From JAMQKA01 sp034521835 (GTDB lineage: Bacteria; Bacteroidota; Rhodothermia; Balneolales; Balneolaceae): DNA of 64,000 bases. A program made the translations under genes and the position numbers. Below are positions 41,759-54,040 of this stretch, piece by piece. The stretch spans positions 1-64,000 of the forward strand of contig JAXHMA010000003.1 of the NCBI GenBank assembly GCA_034521835.1. The letters run 5' to 3'. How positions within the stretch are numbered: position 1 is the stretch's first letter; each line of letters opens with the position of its first letter. Under the pieces are notes generated by a model. It worked only from the letters and a program-made list of their open reading frames with translations, ran no database searches and was not told the origin of the DNA.

Positions 41759-42746
41759 CTACTTAAAGTTGTTTAGAAGTTCTTGGAATCGTTCTTTTTC
41801 CTCTTGGTGATCATTATAGCGATGCAGCTCGAAATGGGAGGGTGGTTCCTGGGACAGGGGAATATCTGCCTGGTACAATTCCTTAATTCGTCCTTGTATG
41901 CTTTCAAGCACTGATTTTGGATCACTGCAAAGCTGTTCGTAGGTGAACGCCAATCCTCGACCAGACGCTTTCAGGCTGGCAAGTTCCTCGTGGTAGAATT
42001 TTTTAAGATAGAAAATTTGTCCGGCTATCTGCTCCCGGTAATCCTTGTCGATTATCTGTTCATATTGAGGGGGAATGTAGCTCCACCATTTGTCGAGATC
42101 CTCGATAATATTTTTGCCGTGCTTTCAGGATAGAGATCGCCGTATCCAGCGGATCACGTTCTATATACAGCCAAAGTGTTTGTCCCAGCAGGTCGTTTAA
42201 TTTTGGTATATGATAAGAGCCGAAAATGTTTTTGAACACCATCGGTTTATTGAATTGTGCCTGCATATTTCCCAGCGTTTTTTGGAGGCCATTCCAGTCG
42301 ATATGGTCCTCAATTTGCCGGGCATTTTTAATGTTTTTGAAGGAATCCTTTTTAAGCCAGTGGCGCCAGAAATACCCGAACTCATGGATATCCGCCAGCT
42401 GCTTTGTAGCCCCGTAGTGTGATTTAAATGCGCTAATATTATTCATATCAAGCACGCTTCTGGAAAATTTGATACCCGTAACAGGCGCTTTCCAAAAACG
42501 CGCGGCCAGGTTATTAATATAGCCCACATCCAAGCAATGAGCTACCAGTTGGCTGAGAAGCGTAGTGCCTGAGCGTGGTGGCCCAATGACAAAAAGAAAA
42601 GGGAATTGAGGCGAAATATCGCGGTAGGTTTCTTGCTCAAGGGAGATGAGATGGTCGTTGAGCTGTTCAAGAAACTGCTCCTCCTCGGGCGGTTTTCGGT
42701 ACTGCTCTGAACGCTCTTCGTTAAGTTTATTATGGCTGATACTCAT
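41759..42746 (-). CDS. Sulfotransferase family protein A, frameshifted
   Basis: Start MSISHNKLNEERSEQYRKPP. The PAPS-binding loop is FVIGPPRSGTTLLSQLVAH and the 3'-phosphate segment is LWLYIERDPLDTAISILKA. The frame breaks near 42120; the C-terminal frame continues through YREQIAGQIFYLKKFYHEEL to LNNFK at 41759. About 328 residues. It would move sulfate from PAPS to a carbohydrate or lipid. One of four sulfotransferases in this minus-strand cluster. Confidence 0.85.
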
Positions 42747-44252
42747 TCAACTCCTGTCTGGGCGGTTCAGAAAAAGCTGGATACGCTTCAGACTTTCACG
42801 AACCAGTGATTGGACATCATCCGACAAGCCAAACATAAGAATTAATCCCAGAAAAACAGAAGTGATGCCCAGTGATCGCACGGTTACATCCACCACAAAA
42901 TTCAGCATGTACGGCACTTGGAAAGACAACAGATAAGCAGATCGCGGCTATGGCCAACACAGCCAACGAACTCCAGTGAAACGGTTGCATTGAAAACGTT
43001 ATCCACACAAAAATACATTTGATCAGGTTATAGACCAAAATTGATAGGGCAGTGGCTATTGCAGCCCCCAGAATCCCATAGATCGGGATGAGCAGGTAGT
43101 TCGTGGCGACCGTTAGAATCACCAGGAAAATCATAGTGTACAGGTCGAATCGGTAATGCTTGGAGTGAAGGATGATCTGCCCGTTGACACCCGTAGCCAT
43201 GTCGATCAGTTTGGCAACCCCGATAATAATGATGACCCACTGGCTGTGATATTCAGGGGGTAGAATATCCATCAAGTTGTGCATGTTGGCCCAGATCCCC
43301 ACTGAGAAGAAGACTTCCGGCGATGAGCTGGTTCAGTGAGTAGGTGCGCTGGTATAGATTTCCGACCTGGGTGTACTCCTCATCCTTGATCAGTCCGGAC
43401 AGTATGGGAGTAGCAATCTTGGAAATCGATCGTTTTGGTTTCAATGACCGATCCCACGTAAAACGCGATGGCATAGATGCCGGAATCGCCCAGGCTTGCG
43501 ATCATCCCCAGCATAATAATATCGATTCTGCCGACCAAAGTGGTTGTGAGCCCGCCGAGCAGCGTATAGATGCCATAGGTGAACATCTTGCCGGCTAATT
43601 CCCAGTTTCTCCCGGCAATGAACGGAATCTTCATGGAGAGCTCGCCTTTGACAAATAGATATACGAGCAGTATTACAGGCTGGGTGCTGTAGATCAGGAC
43701 AAAGAAAATTATGAACCAGGCAAAATTGAACAGGCCAAACCAGTGTAAAAGCAGCAGTACTACGACGAGAAACCGTATGAACACCTCGTTGAGAAAAGAT
43801 CCGGTAACCGAGTCCTGCAGAGCGCGCACGTAGCTGTTGAGTACCTCGAAATAGAGAACCATTCCTACCAGCGGCACCAGGAAAAGATAGTATTGTTCAA
43901 ACAGCTGCGACTGGTCGGTGTAATACCGGACAAGTTGATCATCGAAAAGAAAAAAGAACACACAAAAAAAGAGAAAGCCCGCAAGCGGAATCACGATAGT
44001 CAGAAACAGCAGTCCATACTTGTTGGTCCGTGTCTCTTTAAAATAGGGGAAATACCGAATGATGGTGTTTTTCATTCCCAGGTGGGCGAACTGGGTGCTG
44101 ATCATGGCCAGAGCTATCAGGTTTTGGATCAGCCCATATTGATCGGTGGTTAGCACGCGGGGATACAGAATAATCGTGGAAACAAAACCCAGCAGAACCC
44201 CCACGTAGGCGATCACCGTATTCTGAATGCTCTGTCGGATAATTACGCCCAA
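42747..44252 (-). CDS. Oligosaccharide flippase (Wzx-like), frameshifted
   Basis: Four frames make about 500 residues with 12-14 hydrophobic helices; breaks near 43420, 43290 and 42900. Start MGVIIRQSIQNTVIAYVGVL; loop RVLTTDQYGLIQNL and DIIMLGMIASLGDSGIYAIA are typical of polysaccharide biosynthesis MATE-like flippases. It moves lipid-linked glycan units across the inner membrane. It is directly followed by sulfotransferase A (the stop at 42747 touches the next start) and lies just downstream of sulfotransferase B (11 bases). Confidence 0.85.
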
Positions 44253-44262
44253 ATGAATCTCC

Positions 44263-45272
44263 TCACAGTTCTTTTCCCGGGTTGTATGAAAGATACGCCA
44301 GATAGAGGCGGTTGATCAGGTAGCGTTTTATTCCTTCATTTTTTGCCGGTTTTAGGAAGTCCTTAATAGAGGGATCGGGCAATTTAGTATAACCGAACGC
44401 CTCAAAAGGGTAGGAGAGGTGGCGGTTGATAAATAGCGCTTCCATCGGGTGATGGACCCCTTCCAGCTGTCGATTCGGCTTGCATCGAACCCGGAGAAAT
44501 CCTGCTCCGTGGAGCTGTTGCCGCTCCACTGATTTTCCCAGCTTGGTTGGTTGTAGCAGGGCCTCATGCATCGGTAGTTCGAGGAATTGCGTAAGCTTTT
44601 CAATGTGCTGTTCAGGATTGCTCAGCAGGTCTTCATAGCGGATGATATAGTAATCATCTATGAGCTGACGGTTCCGATACAGGTGATAATAGTTGTTGTA
44701 GAGGGAGTCCAGCATACGGAAGACCAGCGGAAATTTGGATTGAATGGTCTTTGCTTTCCGCAGTGACACGATGTTGCCGTAGGGATTGCGAACTATATGT
44801 ACGAACCGCGCCAGGGGAAACATTTTGTGCAGTAGCGGGGCGAACTCAGCATGCTCCACCGATTTTTCCACCACCTTTACTCCTGGGCAGCGGTTCGTCG
44901 AAGCAGTGATTGATGCACGCTTTCGGCGAAGAGTTCGAACTGCTCTTTTTGGGTCATTGAGGTGGAGAACTGCCCGAATGTTCTCATAAAACGAGGCAAA
45001 TCGATTTCGAAGGATTCAGGCGTGTCACCCAGCTTGTCTTCTGTCTCGTTGAGATGCCGCAGTCGTTCACGGAACCGATTGATGATCTCCTGGTCCGTGA
45101 GCGTTCGTGGCTGCTCCTTCCTGTAGTCATAATCTATCCAATAGCACAAGTTCTGGAAAAAGTGAGATTCAAACGGTATCACAAACAGGGCCGGATGCCC
45201 GTCGAAGATGCTTCGCAACAGGGTTGTACCTGATTTATGAGCACCCAGAATAAATATCGGTTCCTCATTCAT
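44263..45272 (-). CDS. Sulfotransferase family protein B, frameshifted
   Basis: Start MNEEPIFILGAHKSGTTLLR, in which GAHKSGTT is the PAPS loop. The 3'-phosphate segment is FVHIVRNPYGNIVSLRKA. The frame breaks near 44878, and a compensated double shift near 44420-44520 is likely because the sequence there (GAGFLRVRCKPN) fits better in another frame (TEQDFSGFDASRID). About 335 residues. The residues WLGLA-type acceptor features cannot be assigned. It is followed by the flippase after 11 bases. Confidence 0.82.
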
Positions 45273-45446
45273 AATGTGATATTTTACTGCAAAAATGCAG
45301 ATTTATATGCTTTTGTAAATAGGATCAAATCTCTTCAATAATACATGTTCACAGCAGATTCTAAAAAAAGCACTGCGTAAATTCTGAATGAATCAGCCGG
45401 AAGAACAGTTTTCATTGCCATCATATTGGGAAAATCTTTCGAAAAG

Positions 45447-46150
45447 CTAGGCTTTTTTTTTGTCGATCCCTTCCCTGCTCTCTTTGGGATACATCCAGTT
45501 CCAGCGCGTGCCTTGTGCTATCATCTGCGCCTCGTATTCCACGCCGAGATAAGTCGCCAGATCCCGAAGAGTAGCTTCCGTTTCATTTATCAGCTTTTCA
45601 AATTGTATAACAATGACTTCGTCGCGGGCTTCAAGCTGATCAAGAATTTCGGTTCCCTTTTCAATGGTGTAGTCAATATCCTCATCGTCAATGTTCTGGG
45701 TCTTTACGTTTCCATCGAGGCCCGTCCAGGTAAGATTGCCCCGGTTGCCTATGCTGTTTCGGACATCGCGGGGAGCTCTCCTGATGAGGATCAGCTTCAG
45801 GTTAGGCAGTTGCAGGTAATCGCTGATGCAGTATGTACTTTTCGGCCATCGTTTTAGGAGGTGGAGGCGGTTGGCCAGTTTAACGGTAAAATTCCTCCGC
45901 CTGTTTATATCGATCTGGCGGGGCACGCACAGTTTGTTGCCGACAATCGGTTTGCCTATCACATCCATCCAGCTTCGCCCGAAATCCTCGCAGATCATAC
46001 TTACCTGTGAGTGCGGCGCTGAGGCAGACTTGCCCGGCAGGAGAAAGGTGCTACGGAGCGGCGGCAGGCCCAGAATTAGCAGGCGTGTTCGGTGTTGCTG
46101 TTCTTGTCTGCGTATTAGCTTTGACAGGGAGGCAGTGGTGATGAGTTCAT
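45447..46150 (-). CDS. Sulfotransferase family protein C, frameshifted N-terminus
   Basis: The long frame to 45447 contains KLILIRRAPRDVRNSIGNRG, the sulfotransferase 3'-phosphate motif, and EVIVIQFEKLINETEATLRD. The PAPS loop lies upstream near 46080 as LLILGLPPLRSTFLL, which is one or two base errors from GLPRSGSTFLL. The start is uncertain; an ATG at 46150 is in another frame. About 230 residues, short for the family. It directly follows sulfotransferase D. Confidence 0.7.
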
Positions 46151-46162
46151 TAGCTTTGACTT

Positions 46163-47018
46163 CTACCCAAAATAGCGGGAGCGAAGTGGGGTGAATTGTT
46201 CCAGCAGCCCGCTGGTTACTGCATCTTTTGCTATATTTTTTTTAGGCTGCTTATTTACGGGCTTCCGTATCATCTCTTCAAGGATGGATCGCTCAGGGGG
46301 CTCCAACTGTAAAAAATTAAAAATTTTAATGCTTGTTTCAGCCGAATAAAACAGCTCATCCGAGCGGACGGTCATCACGCGGCCGCCTAGGGAATTTCCC
46401 GCTTGAACTGTTCGATGAAATGGTTGGTCTCATTCCAAAGCCAGGCAATTTTTTCCACCTGTTGCAACTCATTGTCCGTGGGTTTAATTCTTCCTTCGTC
46501 ATGCAGCACGGAATTGCTGTACCAGTCACGCGCCAGCCCGCTGGTAATGAAAGCTTCCGGCTGGCGTACCAGGTGGATGAACTGGCTTTTCGGGAAAAGC
46601 TCAGATAATGCATAGCAAAAAAAGGTTATTCGGTTGTTGGTTTCTATGTATTTCTTATCCAGCAACCAGGCATTGCGGATCTGTTCATACCGGGCAGCAT
46701 CTACTATTTTGGAGACGATTTCAGGTTGGTCTTCGGGCATGCCGGTAGGCAAATTCCGCGTAGTGGGTAAATTCGGGCGTGGGCACATGTTCTGCCCTTT
46801 ACAGTTCTGTTTTTCTGCAAAATAGTAGTCAGCAGTTTTGTACCACAACGGCCCGTAGAGAGCACAAAACAGGGTGTAGCCTGCTGGTGAATCTCATTAT
46901 ACAGGGCGTTAACATTAACGTTTTCGGCTTGCTGATGAATCTGGCGCTGCTCCTGGAGCCGTTGGTACAGATTGGCGTTGGCCTCATAAAACTTTTGCAG
47001 GATATCACCGAATTTCAT
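46163..47018 (-). CDS. Sulfotransferase family protein D, frameshifted
   Basis: Start MKFGDILQKFYEANANLYQR. PAPS loop CFVLSTGRCGTKLLTTIL. The frame shifts near 46840 and 46385; the middle frame has SQFIHLVRQPEAFITSGLAR, the 3'-phosphate motif, and the last frame DELFYSAETSIKIFNFLQ ending at 46163. About 285 residues. It follows the glycosyltransferase at 47023 with 4 bases between, so the genes are co-transcribed. Confidence 0.8.
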
Positions 47019-47022
47019 TTTT

Positions 47023-48181
47023 CTATTTTAGAACCTGGTTTAGCAGATTATTAAATTGCTCTTCAAAATTAGGGGTTTCAAACTGGCGTATCCCCTCGAA
47101 AAGATGATTTCTCAATCTATCTTTCTCTTCTTCAGATTTTTTTGCAGCCTTTGCAATCAATTTAACCGCTTCGGAGCTACTTCCGTAACGTAATTCTTCG
47201 ATCGGTACAATCTCCTTCTGTCCACCGGAATCTGGCACGATAGGGATGCAGCCGTGCGAAATGGCCTCTACCGTGGTAATACCAAACGGTTCATTTTGCA
47301 GTGAATGCAGGAAGAGGCCAGCGCGATCCAGAATCTTCATTAAGGTATCATACGGCAGATTGGGCATCAGTTCCGCATTTTTAATCTGATGATCGTTCAG
47401 GTAGTCGATACAGCGCCGAAAATAGTCTTGGTTAGACAGGAATCCCATAATTTTGAAATTAAGCTGCGGCAACTTGCGTGCTATCTTGAGCTGCTCCAAC
47501 TGCCGTTTTTCAGGCGAAAATCGACCCAGGGTTATGATCAGTGATTCATCTTTTTTAGCGGAGCCCATCTCACCATTAATGCCCACCGGTGGATAGAGCA
47601 CCTCAATTTGATCACTGGGTAGATCATAATGGTCCAATAGCACCTGCTTGGTATACTCAGAATTAGCCAAGTATCGTTCCTCAGGGTCCACGGCAGTATC
47701 AAATCTATAGGCCAGTGAGCTTAGTTTAAAAGCGTCACTGCGAAAGTGATACCATTTTTTCTTCGGCCCGTTCGGCCTGTGAATGGAAACAGCGTTCGAG
47801 ATTCCCCGGGCTTTCCGTGGAAAATGCACGTAACTAACCATTTTTTGCGCCTCCGGTCGTTTATATAAAAAAGATGTGTTGTTGTGATTAATGACCAGGT
47901 CATAATCCTGCAGGTAATTTTGGCTGATCTTGTTGAACAGGATAATGTGCCATTCATAAGGTATGCGGACATCAGTAAGAATCTCGCGTACCCTGAAATG
48001 TACATCCATATTGTACTTTTCTGCGGCTATTTCCGGGGTTACTTTCGACTTTAGCGTAACAAGATCGGGCACGATGCCGCATCGGATTCAAGATCCGGAT
48101 CATTTCGAGCATGACATGGAAAACTCCACCGGGATAGATCCGATTTCTCATTAGTGCTACGCGCGGTTGTTGCTCCATCAA
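47023..48181 (-). CDS. Glycosyltransferase family 4, frameshifted near N-terminus
   Basis: About 385 residues. Start MMEQQPRVALMRNRIYPGGV at 48181; frame breaks near 48080; the rest is one frame. GT-B fold with the donor-binding domain ESLIITLGRFSPEKRQLEQL and the catalytic EX7E-type segment LQNEPFGITTVEAISHGCIP. Retaining transfer from a nucleotide sugar (often GDP-mannose) is expected. The start overlaps the stop of the polysaccharide deacetylase gene by 4 bases. Confidence 0.88.
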
Positions 48182-49521
48182 TGCGAAGACCTGTTAAATG
48201 TTGGGATAACCGTTTCTGCTTTTGTTACCAATCCACCGGAGGCTTGAGTCATCTTGATTAAATCAGAAAGCACCGATTTCCAGCCCCTGAATTTCAGCTC
48301 CGAAAAATAACTGTTGTGCCACAGAATCGACACAGCGCCGTTGAAAGTTTTAATTTCGTCCATCAGGGATTGTATTTTTTTCGGAGCTTCATCCGGGGTG
48401 AGGCCCATATATTTTTCATGATGGAGGGTGGTGTCCATGACAGCGAGTGGAACTCCAGGATATCTGTAAGCTGGTTTTTTTGCAGATCATAGAGATAAAA
48501 GGGATGGCAGTAGCCGTTTCTGAAGCCGATATGCTCCGAAAAACCGAGCGTACTGTCATAGGCAAGCCCGGAGTTCGCCAGCAGGCCGGGTGTTTTGTGC
48601 ACGTTATACATCAGGTAATGAAATCGGTTACCCTGCAGCGGACGATTAATTTGCTGGATACTGCGCGCCATTGCACCGGCTGACTGGTGAGCCTCATAGT
48701 CGCCGTGCAGCCCGATCTCCGAGCCGGCCTCCGCTATCAAATTCATGGAGTTTTTGATAGCCGGATCTTCAATTGAGTAATCAGCATGCTTGATGCCGTT
48801 TTGTTCTTCCTGGGTCGGCAGAAAAAAAAAGGTGGAGCTTACGTCATGGTTTTGTTCAAACCGAAGGATCTCTTCAATATTGAACCACGGATCTTTTCCC
48901 TGCAATTTGTTGAGGAAGATCTCAACCGCCTTGCCAAGATTTCCGTTTTTCAGGGCAACGTAGCCATCCTGTAGCCAGCCGGAATATACACTGTCTATAT
49001 CATGGGAGAGTACAAGCGTGTATTGATGTCCATCCACTTTTCGGGGCTCCAGTTCTAGCTCATAAGTCTGCCCAATCGCTGTTTTGAGAATATCGAAATA
49101 GTAGTTTACGAACGGGATATGCGGCGAACTGAGGGTGTATTGCAGGCTTTGCTCAAAAGGAAATCGTCTATGTGTGTCCCGCTTTTGGGAGGTATATTCC
49201 TGCCATCCGCTCAGAAAATAAAAGGAGGCGGAAATGATATCGTAATTGATGGTTACCCGGTTTGCATCCCGACCTTATGATTTCGGGCTGAATCCGAATC
49301 TTCAAACAGAAAGGGTACGTCGGGTTTCTTTGCCACTGCTTGTAAACAAGGTTTGTGTGATCCAGGCTATCCCGAGCCTCGAAAAAAGGACCCGCATGAT
49401 TGGGAATATGGATTTTCGCCTGGCGCTGTTCGGGTAAGTTTCCAAAAGAGATGGAAACTGTCTCAGGTACCTGATATAGATGCCGAAATGTGTCGATAAC
49501 ATACCTGCTGCGCGGATCCAT
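48178..49521 (-). CDS. Polysaccharide deacetylase-family protein, frameshifted
   Basis: About 445 residues in three frames, breaks near 49250 and 48420. Start MDPRSRYVIDTFRHLYQVPE. The NodB-like core is visible: YTLVLSHDIDSVYSGW (metal aspartates), EIGLHGDYEAHQSAG (metal histidine) and VSILWHNSYFSE (C-terminal histidine). It probably removes acetyl groups from, or otherwise hydrolyses, a cell-surface glycan. It sits between the two glycosyltransferase genes. Confidence 0.78.
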
Positions 49522-49530
49522 ACCGTTATT

Positions 49531-50820
49531 CTACGAGTTGGTGATTAGTTTTGCCAGCGACTCTGTAAGCCGAATCCTGGAGAAAGGATGGTCGCGATGA
49601 CCCTGCTGTTGTTTAAATTTTTCAGCAGTGGATGCAGAAAAATCGTTTAAAAATGCCGTGATTTTATCAACCTCATCATGTTCAAAACAGACGCCCTGCC
49701 CAGCCTGTTGAATTACTTTGGCAGCATCACCATTCGTTGCACCGAGGAACAGGATTGGCCTGCCGAACCAAGATATTCAAATAGTTTTCCGGTTAAAATA
49801 AGCTCACTGCCCGGCGTTTTGGAGATGCTGAGCAGCAACAGATCGGCCGTGCACATCGCGCGGATAGCCTCATCATGAGGTACATACGATTTTAGTTTAA
49901 CCTGATGGTTTAGCTCCAGCTTGTCGACCCATTTTTGGAGTGAAGGATGTGCGTTTCCGATAAATTCCATCTTAAATTTTCGGGGACGATCCACATCGGC
50001 CAGGGCTTGCCAGAAAGCCGTACGGTATGGCGCCATCCCGCACACTGCCCACAAAACGTATTGTAAGTTTGTCAGTATCGCATGGCTCTTCGCCTTGCTG
50101 ATTAAACTCGAAATCATCAGGATCAAATCCATTGGGAATTACGTTGTAGGAGCGATCCACAATCTCCTGCTGGATTTCGGCCATGGTTTCCGAGATTACA
50201 ACCACTTCATCAGCTTCCTTAAGAACGGAACGTTCCAACCGTTCATCTATCTTAGCGGCGACTCTTGTTCGTGGCATTAGTTTGTTGTAATACACCGCGG
50301 TCCAGGGATCGCGGAAATCGGCAATCCACTGCAGGTTGCATTTCTCTTTGGCATGTTTGCCCACAAAATGCACCGAGTGTGGTGGACCGGTAGTAATAAC
50401 GGTAGTCGATATTGAACTGATCTACAAGTGAAGCAGCCTTGGAGCGGGCCGTCAGCAGCCAGCCGGCACGGGCATCGGGAATGAAGAGGCTAGCCGCACC
50501 CAGGCGCTCAGTTTTGCCTTCCAGTTGGCCGATGTTTTGAGCTCGATGGTCGGTTTGGTGGAATCCTTCACTGAGCGTCCGGTAAGCATTGCATAAATGG
50601 AAAAGGGCTCTACGGTTTTGGTCTTAAACACCGAGGCTTCCTCTGGAATGTCTGCAGCCAGGCTATCATCTAAGATCGGATATGTGGGATTGTCCACGGT
50701 TAGAATGAAAGGATTAATCCCGAATTGTGGTAAATACTTGGCGAACTTGAGCGGCCGCTGAACCCCCGCTCCTCCACTTGGCGGCCAATAGTAGGTGACG
50801 ATAAGCGCCTTCTTTTTCAT
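49531..50820 (-). CDS. Glycosyltransferase family 4, frameshifted
   Basis: About 425 residues in four frames, breaks near 50440, 50040-50130 and 49740. Start MKKKALIVTYYWPPSGGAGV, the N-terminal glycine-rich loop of this group. The middle is NLQWIADFRDPWTAVYYN and KEADEVVVISETMAE; the C-terminal domain has LTIRFVGSV and, after the shift, GSELILTGKLFEYLGS, a donor-site motif. It ends LAKLITNS at 49531. It adds a sugar in the polysaccharide pathway of this cluster. Confidence 0.83.
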
Positions 50821-50863
50821 GATGCGTGCAGGATCGAGGAATTAAGCGATATGAAGTTACTGA

Positions 50864-53412
50864 TCATGAATTTAAAGCCACAGTTATACTATTACACCAC
50901 ATCCCTGTTTTTCCGGAGATTCTTCCTGGTTGAGAATCTTTCCTGCGATACCACATCACCAGCGCAAACAACCCAATACTCCATTGGATAATATTGGAAG
51001 CCCCATGCTATGCGGCCACCCCATATGTAGGAGGTGGGATTAAATTCCATCCGAAGCGTGTGCTCTCCGGCGGGTACGTTCATGCCGCGCAACACATAGT
51101 TGGTTTTGTATATTTCAGAAGGTTCTCCATCGATGGTCAGTTGCCAGCCTTCTGGATAATATATCTCACTCAACACCAGGTAGCCCGGGGCACTGCGTTT
51201 GGTCTGCAGTTCTATCGAACGGGCATCGTAATGAGTTACTTCAACAGATGCGGTGGTGTCCCGCTGAATAGTAGTAGAGGGCGATCCTTACACGATGGCT
51301 GTCTGTGAAGGATTAAAGGCGCTGACCGGCTGCATGGCGTTGATCGCTTCTCGGGCGGTGGATACGATATGAACAGAATCCACAAAAAAGGCTTTCGGAA
51401 GGACGGTTTCATTCTCAAAAACATATCCGTTATTTCCGGAATAGATCTGGTTTAGATTGTCAAACGGCAGCTGTTGGGGATAGGTGATGTACTTCACATT
51501 CAGCATGTTGAGCACCGGCATGTTCAGCTCATTCTGTTGAGTAAAAAGCAGGTTGTCGATCAGGTCCTGGTAGTGGCTGAGCTTTGGCGCCCGAATACCC
51601 GCCTATACTTGGATAAAAGTAGCTGGGCACGGCGTTGTTAAAGGGATTGTCCCCCAGAGGGAAAGACACGATAGGGCCATCCATTTCCACTGGCTAAATT
51701 CTGTCGTAAAAATTTGTTCGATATCGGTTTGCTGCCGCTGGATGGCACGTTCAGGGTCCACATTTTCGCTGACCATCTCATCCTCGTTTGTATAGCGGTC
51801 GCCCACTGATATGTAATCGTCAGGATGCCAGCAGCGCCAGGCCGAGCAGAAAATAACCGGCACTCACTTTTTGTTGCACAAATCCAATAATCAGTCCACA
51901 GACCACGAGTGCAAGAATGAAATAGCGAATGGAATCGCTGGAGGCAAGTTCTTTTCGCTGTGGCTTCAGCTTGGTATTCATGAAATTATCAACCGTCTGC
52001 TGAACTTGTGGGCTGTTGGGGGATACGTTGTTTCCCTGTGCTACCTGCTGTGCGAATTGCTGTCGCTCGCCGGGCTTCTCGAAAGAAAGCAACGCGTCAC
52101 TGCCAACAGCGAAAATAAGCCCGATTCCAAGCGCAATTCCAAGTGGAAGGAGCAGGGGTTTCAGCTTTTTTGACTGTTTTTTGGCCAGCTTAAACAGGTA
52201 CTCCAGCCCCATTACGCCGAGCACGGAATAGCAGAAAACGGTAACAATAAGCCAGGTCTCCGGCACCCGAAATTTGTCGAAGTAGGGCATGTAGTTGAAA
52301 AAGAGGCGGTTGAAGGTCTCAAAATGGCGGCCCAGGGAGAAGAGCAGAGCCAGCGTGCCCACGCCAAAGAAAACATACTTAAATTTGTGTTTGGAGCGCA
52401 GCAACCCGATTAAGGCCAGGATAAAAGCTACGGCCCCAGGATAATGCGGTCCGCTGGTTACAGTTTTGGGTCCCCAGTAGGCCTGCCCGGATCCCCCGCC
52501 AAAAATGTTGGGGATGATCAAGGTGAGTAGTTCACCGATGCCCTGCGACCATCGAAAAGCGTAGTCCAGCGTGAGGCCACCGCTGCCCTCGGCCAGAGCT
52601 GAGCCGCCGCGGGTGCTGTAGGGCGTGTATTCCATAAATCGCCAGTATTGCTGGGCATTGCCGAGAAAGCCTAAAATTCCTGCAAAGACAATCAATCCGG
52701 TTGTCTGCAGCCACGGGGTGATTTCATTCTTTTGGTAGGCTTGCCAGGTGTCGTATGCCCACCATCCGCCCAGCAAGTAGAAAAAGTAGTAGGTGATCTG
52801 CGGGTGCCCGGCGCGGAACTCCAGCGTAAGGGCGATGGCGAACAGGGCAAAGCTGAGCAGTTTTTTGTCGCTGCGCGTGAGCAGCCAGTACCCCACAAAC
52901 ATCCAGGGGATAAACACATAGGCGATAAACTTGGTATTGTGGCCGGCACCGATAATTATGGGGATGTAGGTGGTAAACCCGATACAGATAGCTCCAATCA
53001 GCGATGTAAGCGGGCGCATACCCATCAGGAAGAGCAGCAGATAGACGCCGCCCAGCAAAATCCAGAAGTGAGCCACGGGATAGATGCTGCGGGTGATGTC
53101 GCGGATCAGGCGGTCGATATGCGGCACGGTGTTGTGCACCGAAATGCCGTAGGCAGGCATTCCGGAAAACATGTTGGTGGCCCAAAGCGGTTCCTGGTCG
53201 TGGGTTTGCCGGTAGTCTATGATCGATTCGGCACTGGCCCGCCACTGGATGGTATCCCCGCCCATAAATCGCTGTCCGCCAAGGGACGCATCATCAAACA
53301 GGATGAAGGGGAGAACAAAGATGAAAAGCAGTGCCAGAATATGTTTTTTGCTGTCTGGCAGAGAGGAGATAAAATCGTCCTTATAAGAAACGACTGATTT
53401 TTTTGAGCCCAT
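50864..53412 (-). CDS. YfhO family membrane protein, frameshifted C-terminus
   Basis: The first 530 residues are one frame, start MGSKKSVVSYKDDFISSLPD, with about 12 membrane helices and the family motifs QWRASAESIIDYRQ and FRVPETWL. The C-terminal soluble part continues through at least four more frames (DDYISVGDRYTNEDE, VLNMLNVKYITYPQQLPFDN, LSEIYYPEGWQLTIDGEPSE) and a last helix (NIIQWSIGLFALVMWY), ending at 50864. About 845 residues. YfhO-like proteins are GT-C-like enzymes that glycosylate lipoteichoic acid in Gram-positives; here they would modify a surface glycan. Two bases separate it from gatC. Confidence 0.85.
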
Positions 53413-53414
53413 GA

Positions 53415-53702
53415 TTAATCAATTACTCTTGGAACCCGGAAATAATCGGTGTCAGCATCCGGTGCATTTTTGAGGGCATCGTCATGATCAACCGGTTCCT
53501 TGGCTTCATCTTCGCGCAACCGGTATTCCAGGTCGGTGACATGCTCAAGCGGTTCCACATCAGAGGTATCCACTTCCGCAAGATCGTCCATGTAACCAAG
53601 AATCTGATTCATGTCATCTTTCAGGCCTTCAGCTTCTTCATCAGACACTTGGAGCCGCGCAAGGTGGGCTATATACTGGACATCGTCTTTGGTTACAGAC
53701 AT
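53415..53702 (-). CDS. gatC: Asp/Glu-tRNA amidotransferase subunit C
   Basis: I chose the ATG at 53702 (MSVTKDDVQYIAHLARLQVS), the family start, rather than an upstream ATG. 95 residues with the conserved end DTDYFRVPRVID. It stabilises GatAB, which amidates misacylated Glu-tRNA(Gln) or Asp-tRNA(Asn). It stands apart from gatA and gatB here and is fused by position to the YfhO gene, which starts 2 bases later. Confidence 0.95.
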   Translation of the reverse strand: MSVTKDDVQYIAHLARLQVSDEEAEGLKDDMNQILGYMDDLAEVDTSDVEPLEHVTDLEYRLREDEAKEPVDHDDALKNAPDADTDYFRVPRVID

Positions 53703-54040
53703 CTTCTCTATTCTTTTGGTTTGCTGATTAAATGAATTCAAAGTTAACAAAACAGCAAACAGTGAACAATGAACAATTTACAGTGATCAGTGGGCTTCTG
53801 AATAAGCAGTGAGCCGGCTTTTTCAAGCAGGATTTACTGGCAGAATTGATATTTTGAATAGGGTGGAAATAATTGCAGCGGTAAAAAGCTACCATGTTCA
53901 GTTCTAAGAAAATTACTGATCTGAATTAAGGTTTTACCTTATACTAATGCCCTGACTGGTGACGGAAAGCTGTGTATTGGAATCTGGATACTTACGCTAA
54001 TTATTCTGATCTTGGCAATTCAAAAATTATATGTAGTTTG
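53703..54040. other. Intergenic between divergent genes, no gene seen
   Basis: About 340 bases between gatC (minus) and ptsH (plus). A short run of near-repeats (AACAGTGAACAATGAACAA at 53757-53775) is present. It must hold promoters for both directions. Confidence 0.5.

Noticed and set aside
52732..53397. Plus-strand ORF of 221 residues
   Set aside because: Antisense of YfhO; composition (many Gly, Asp, Lys) reflects reversed hydrophobic codons.
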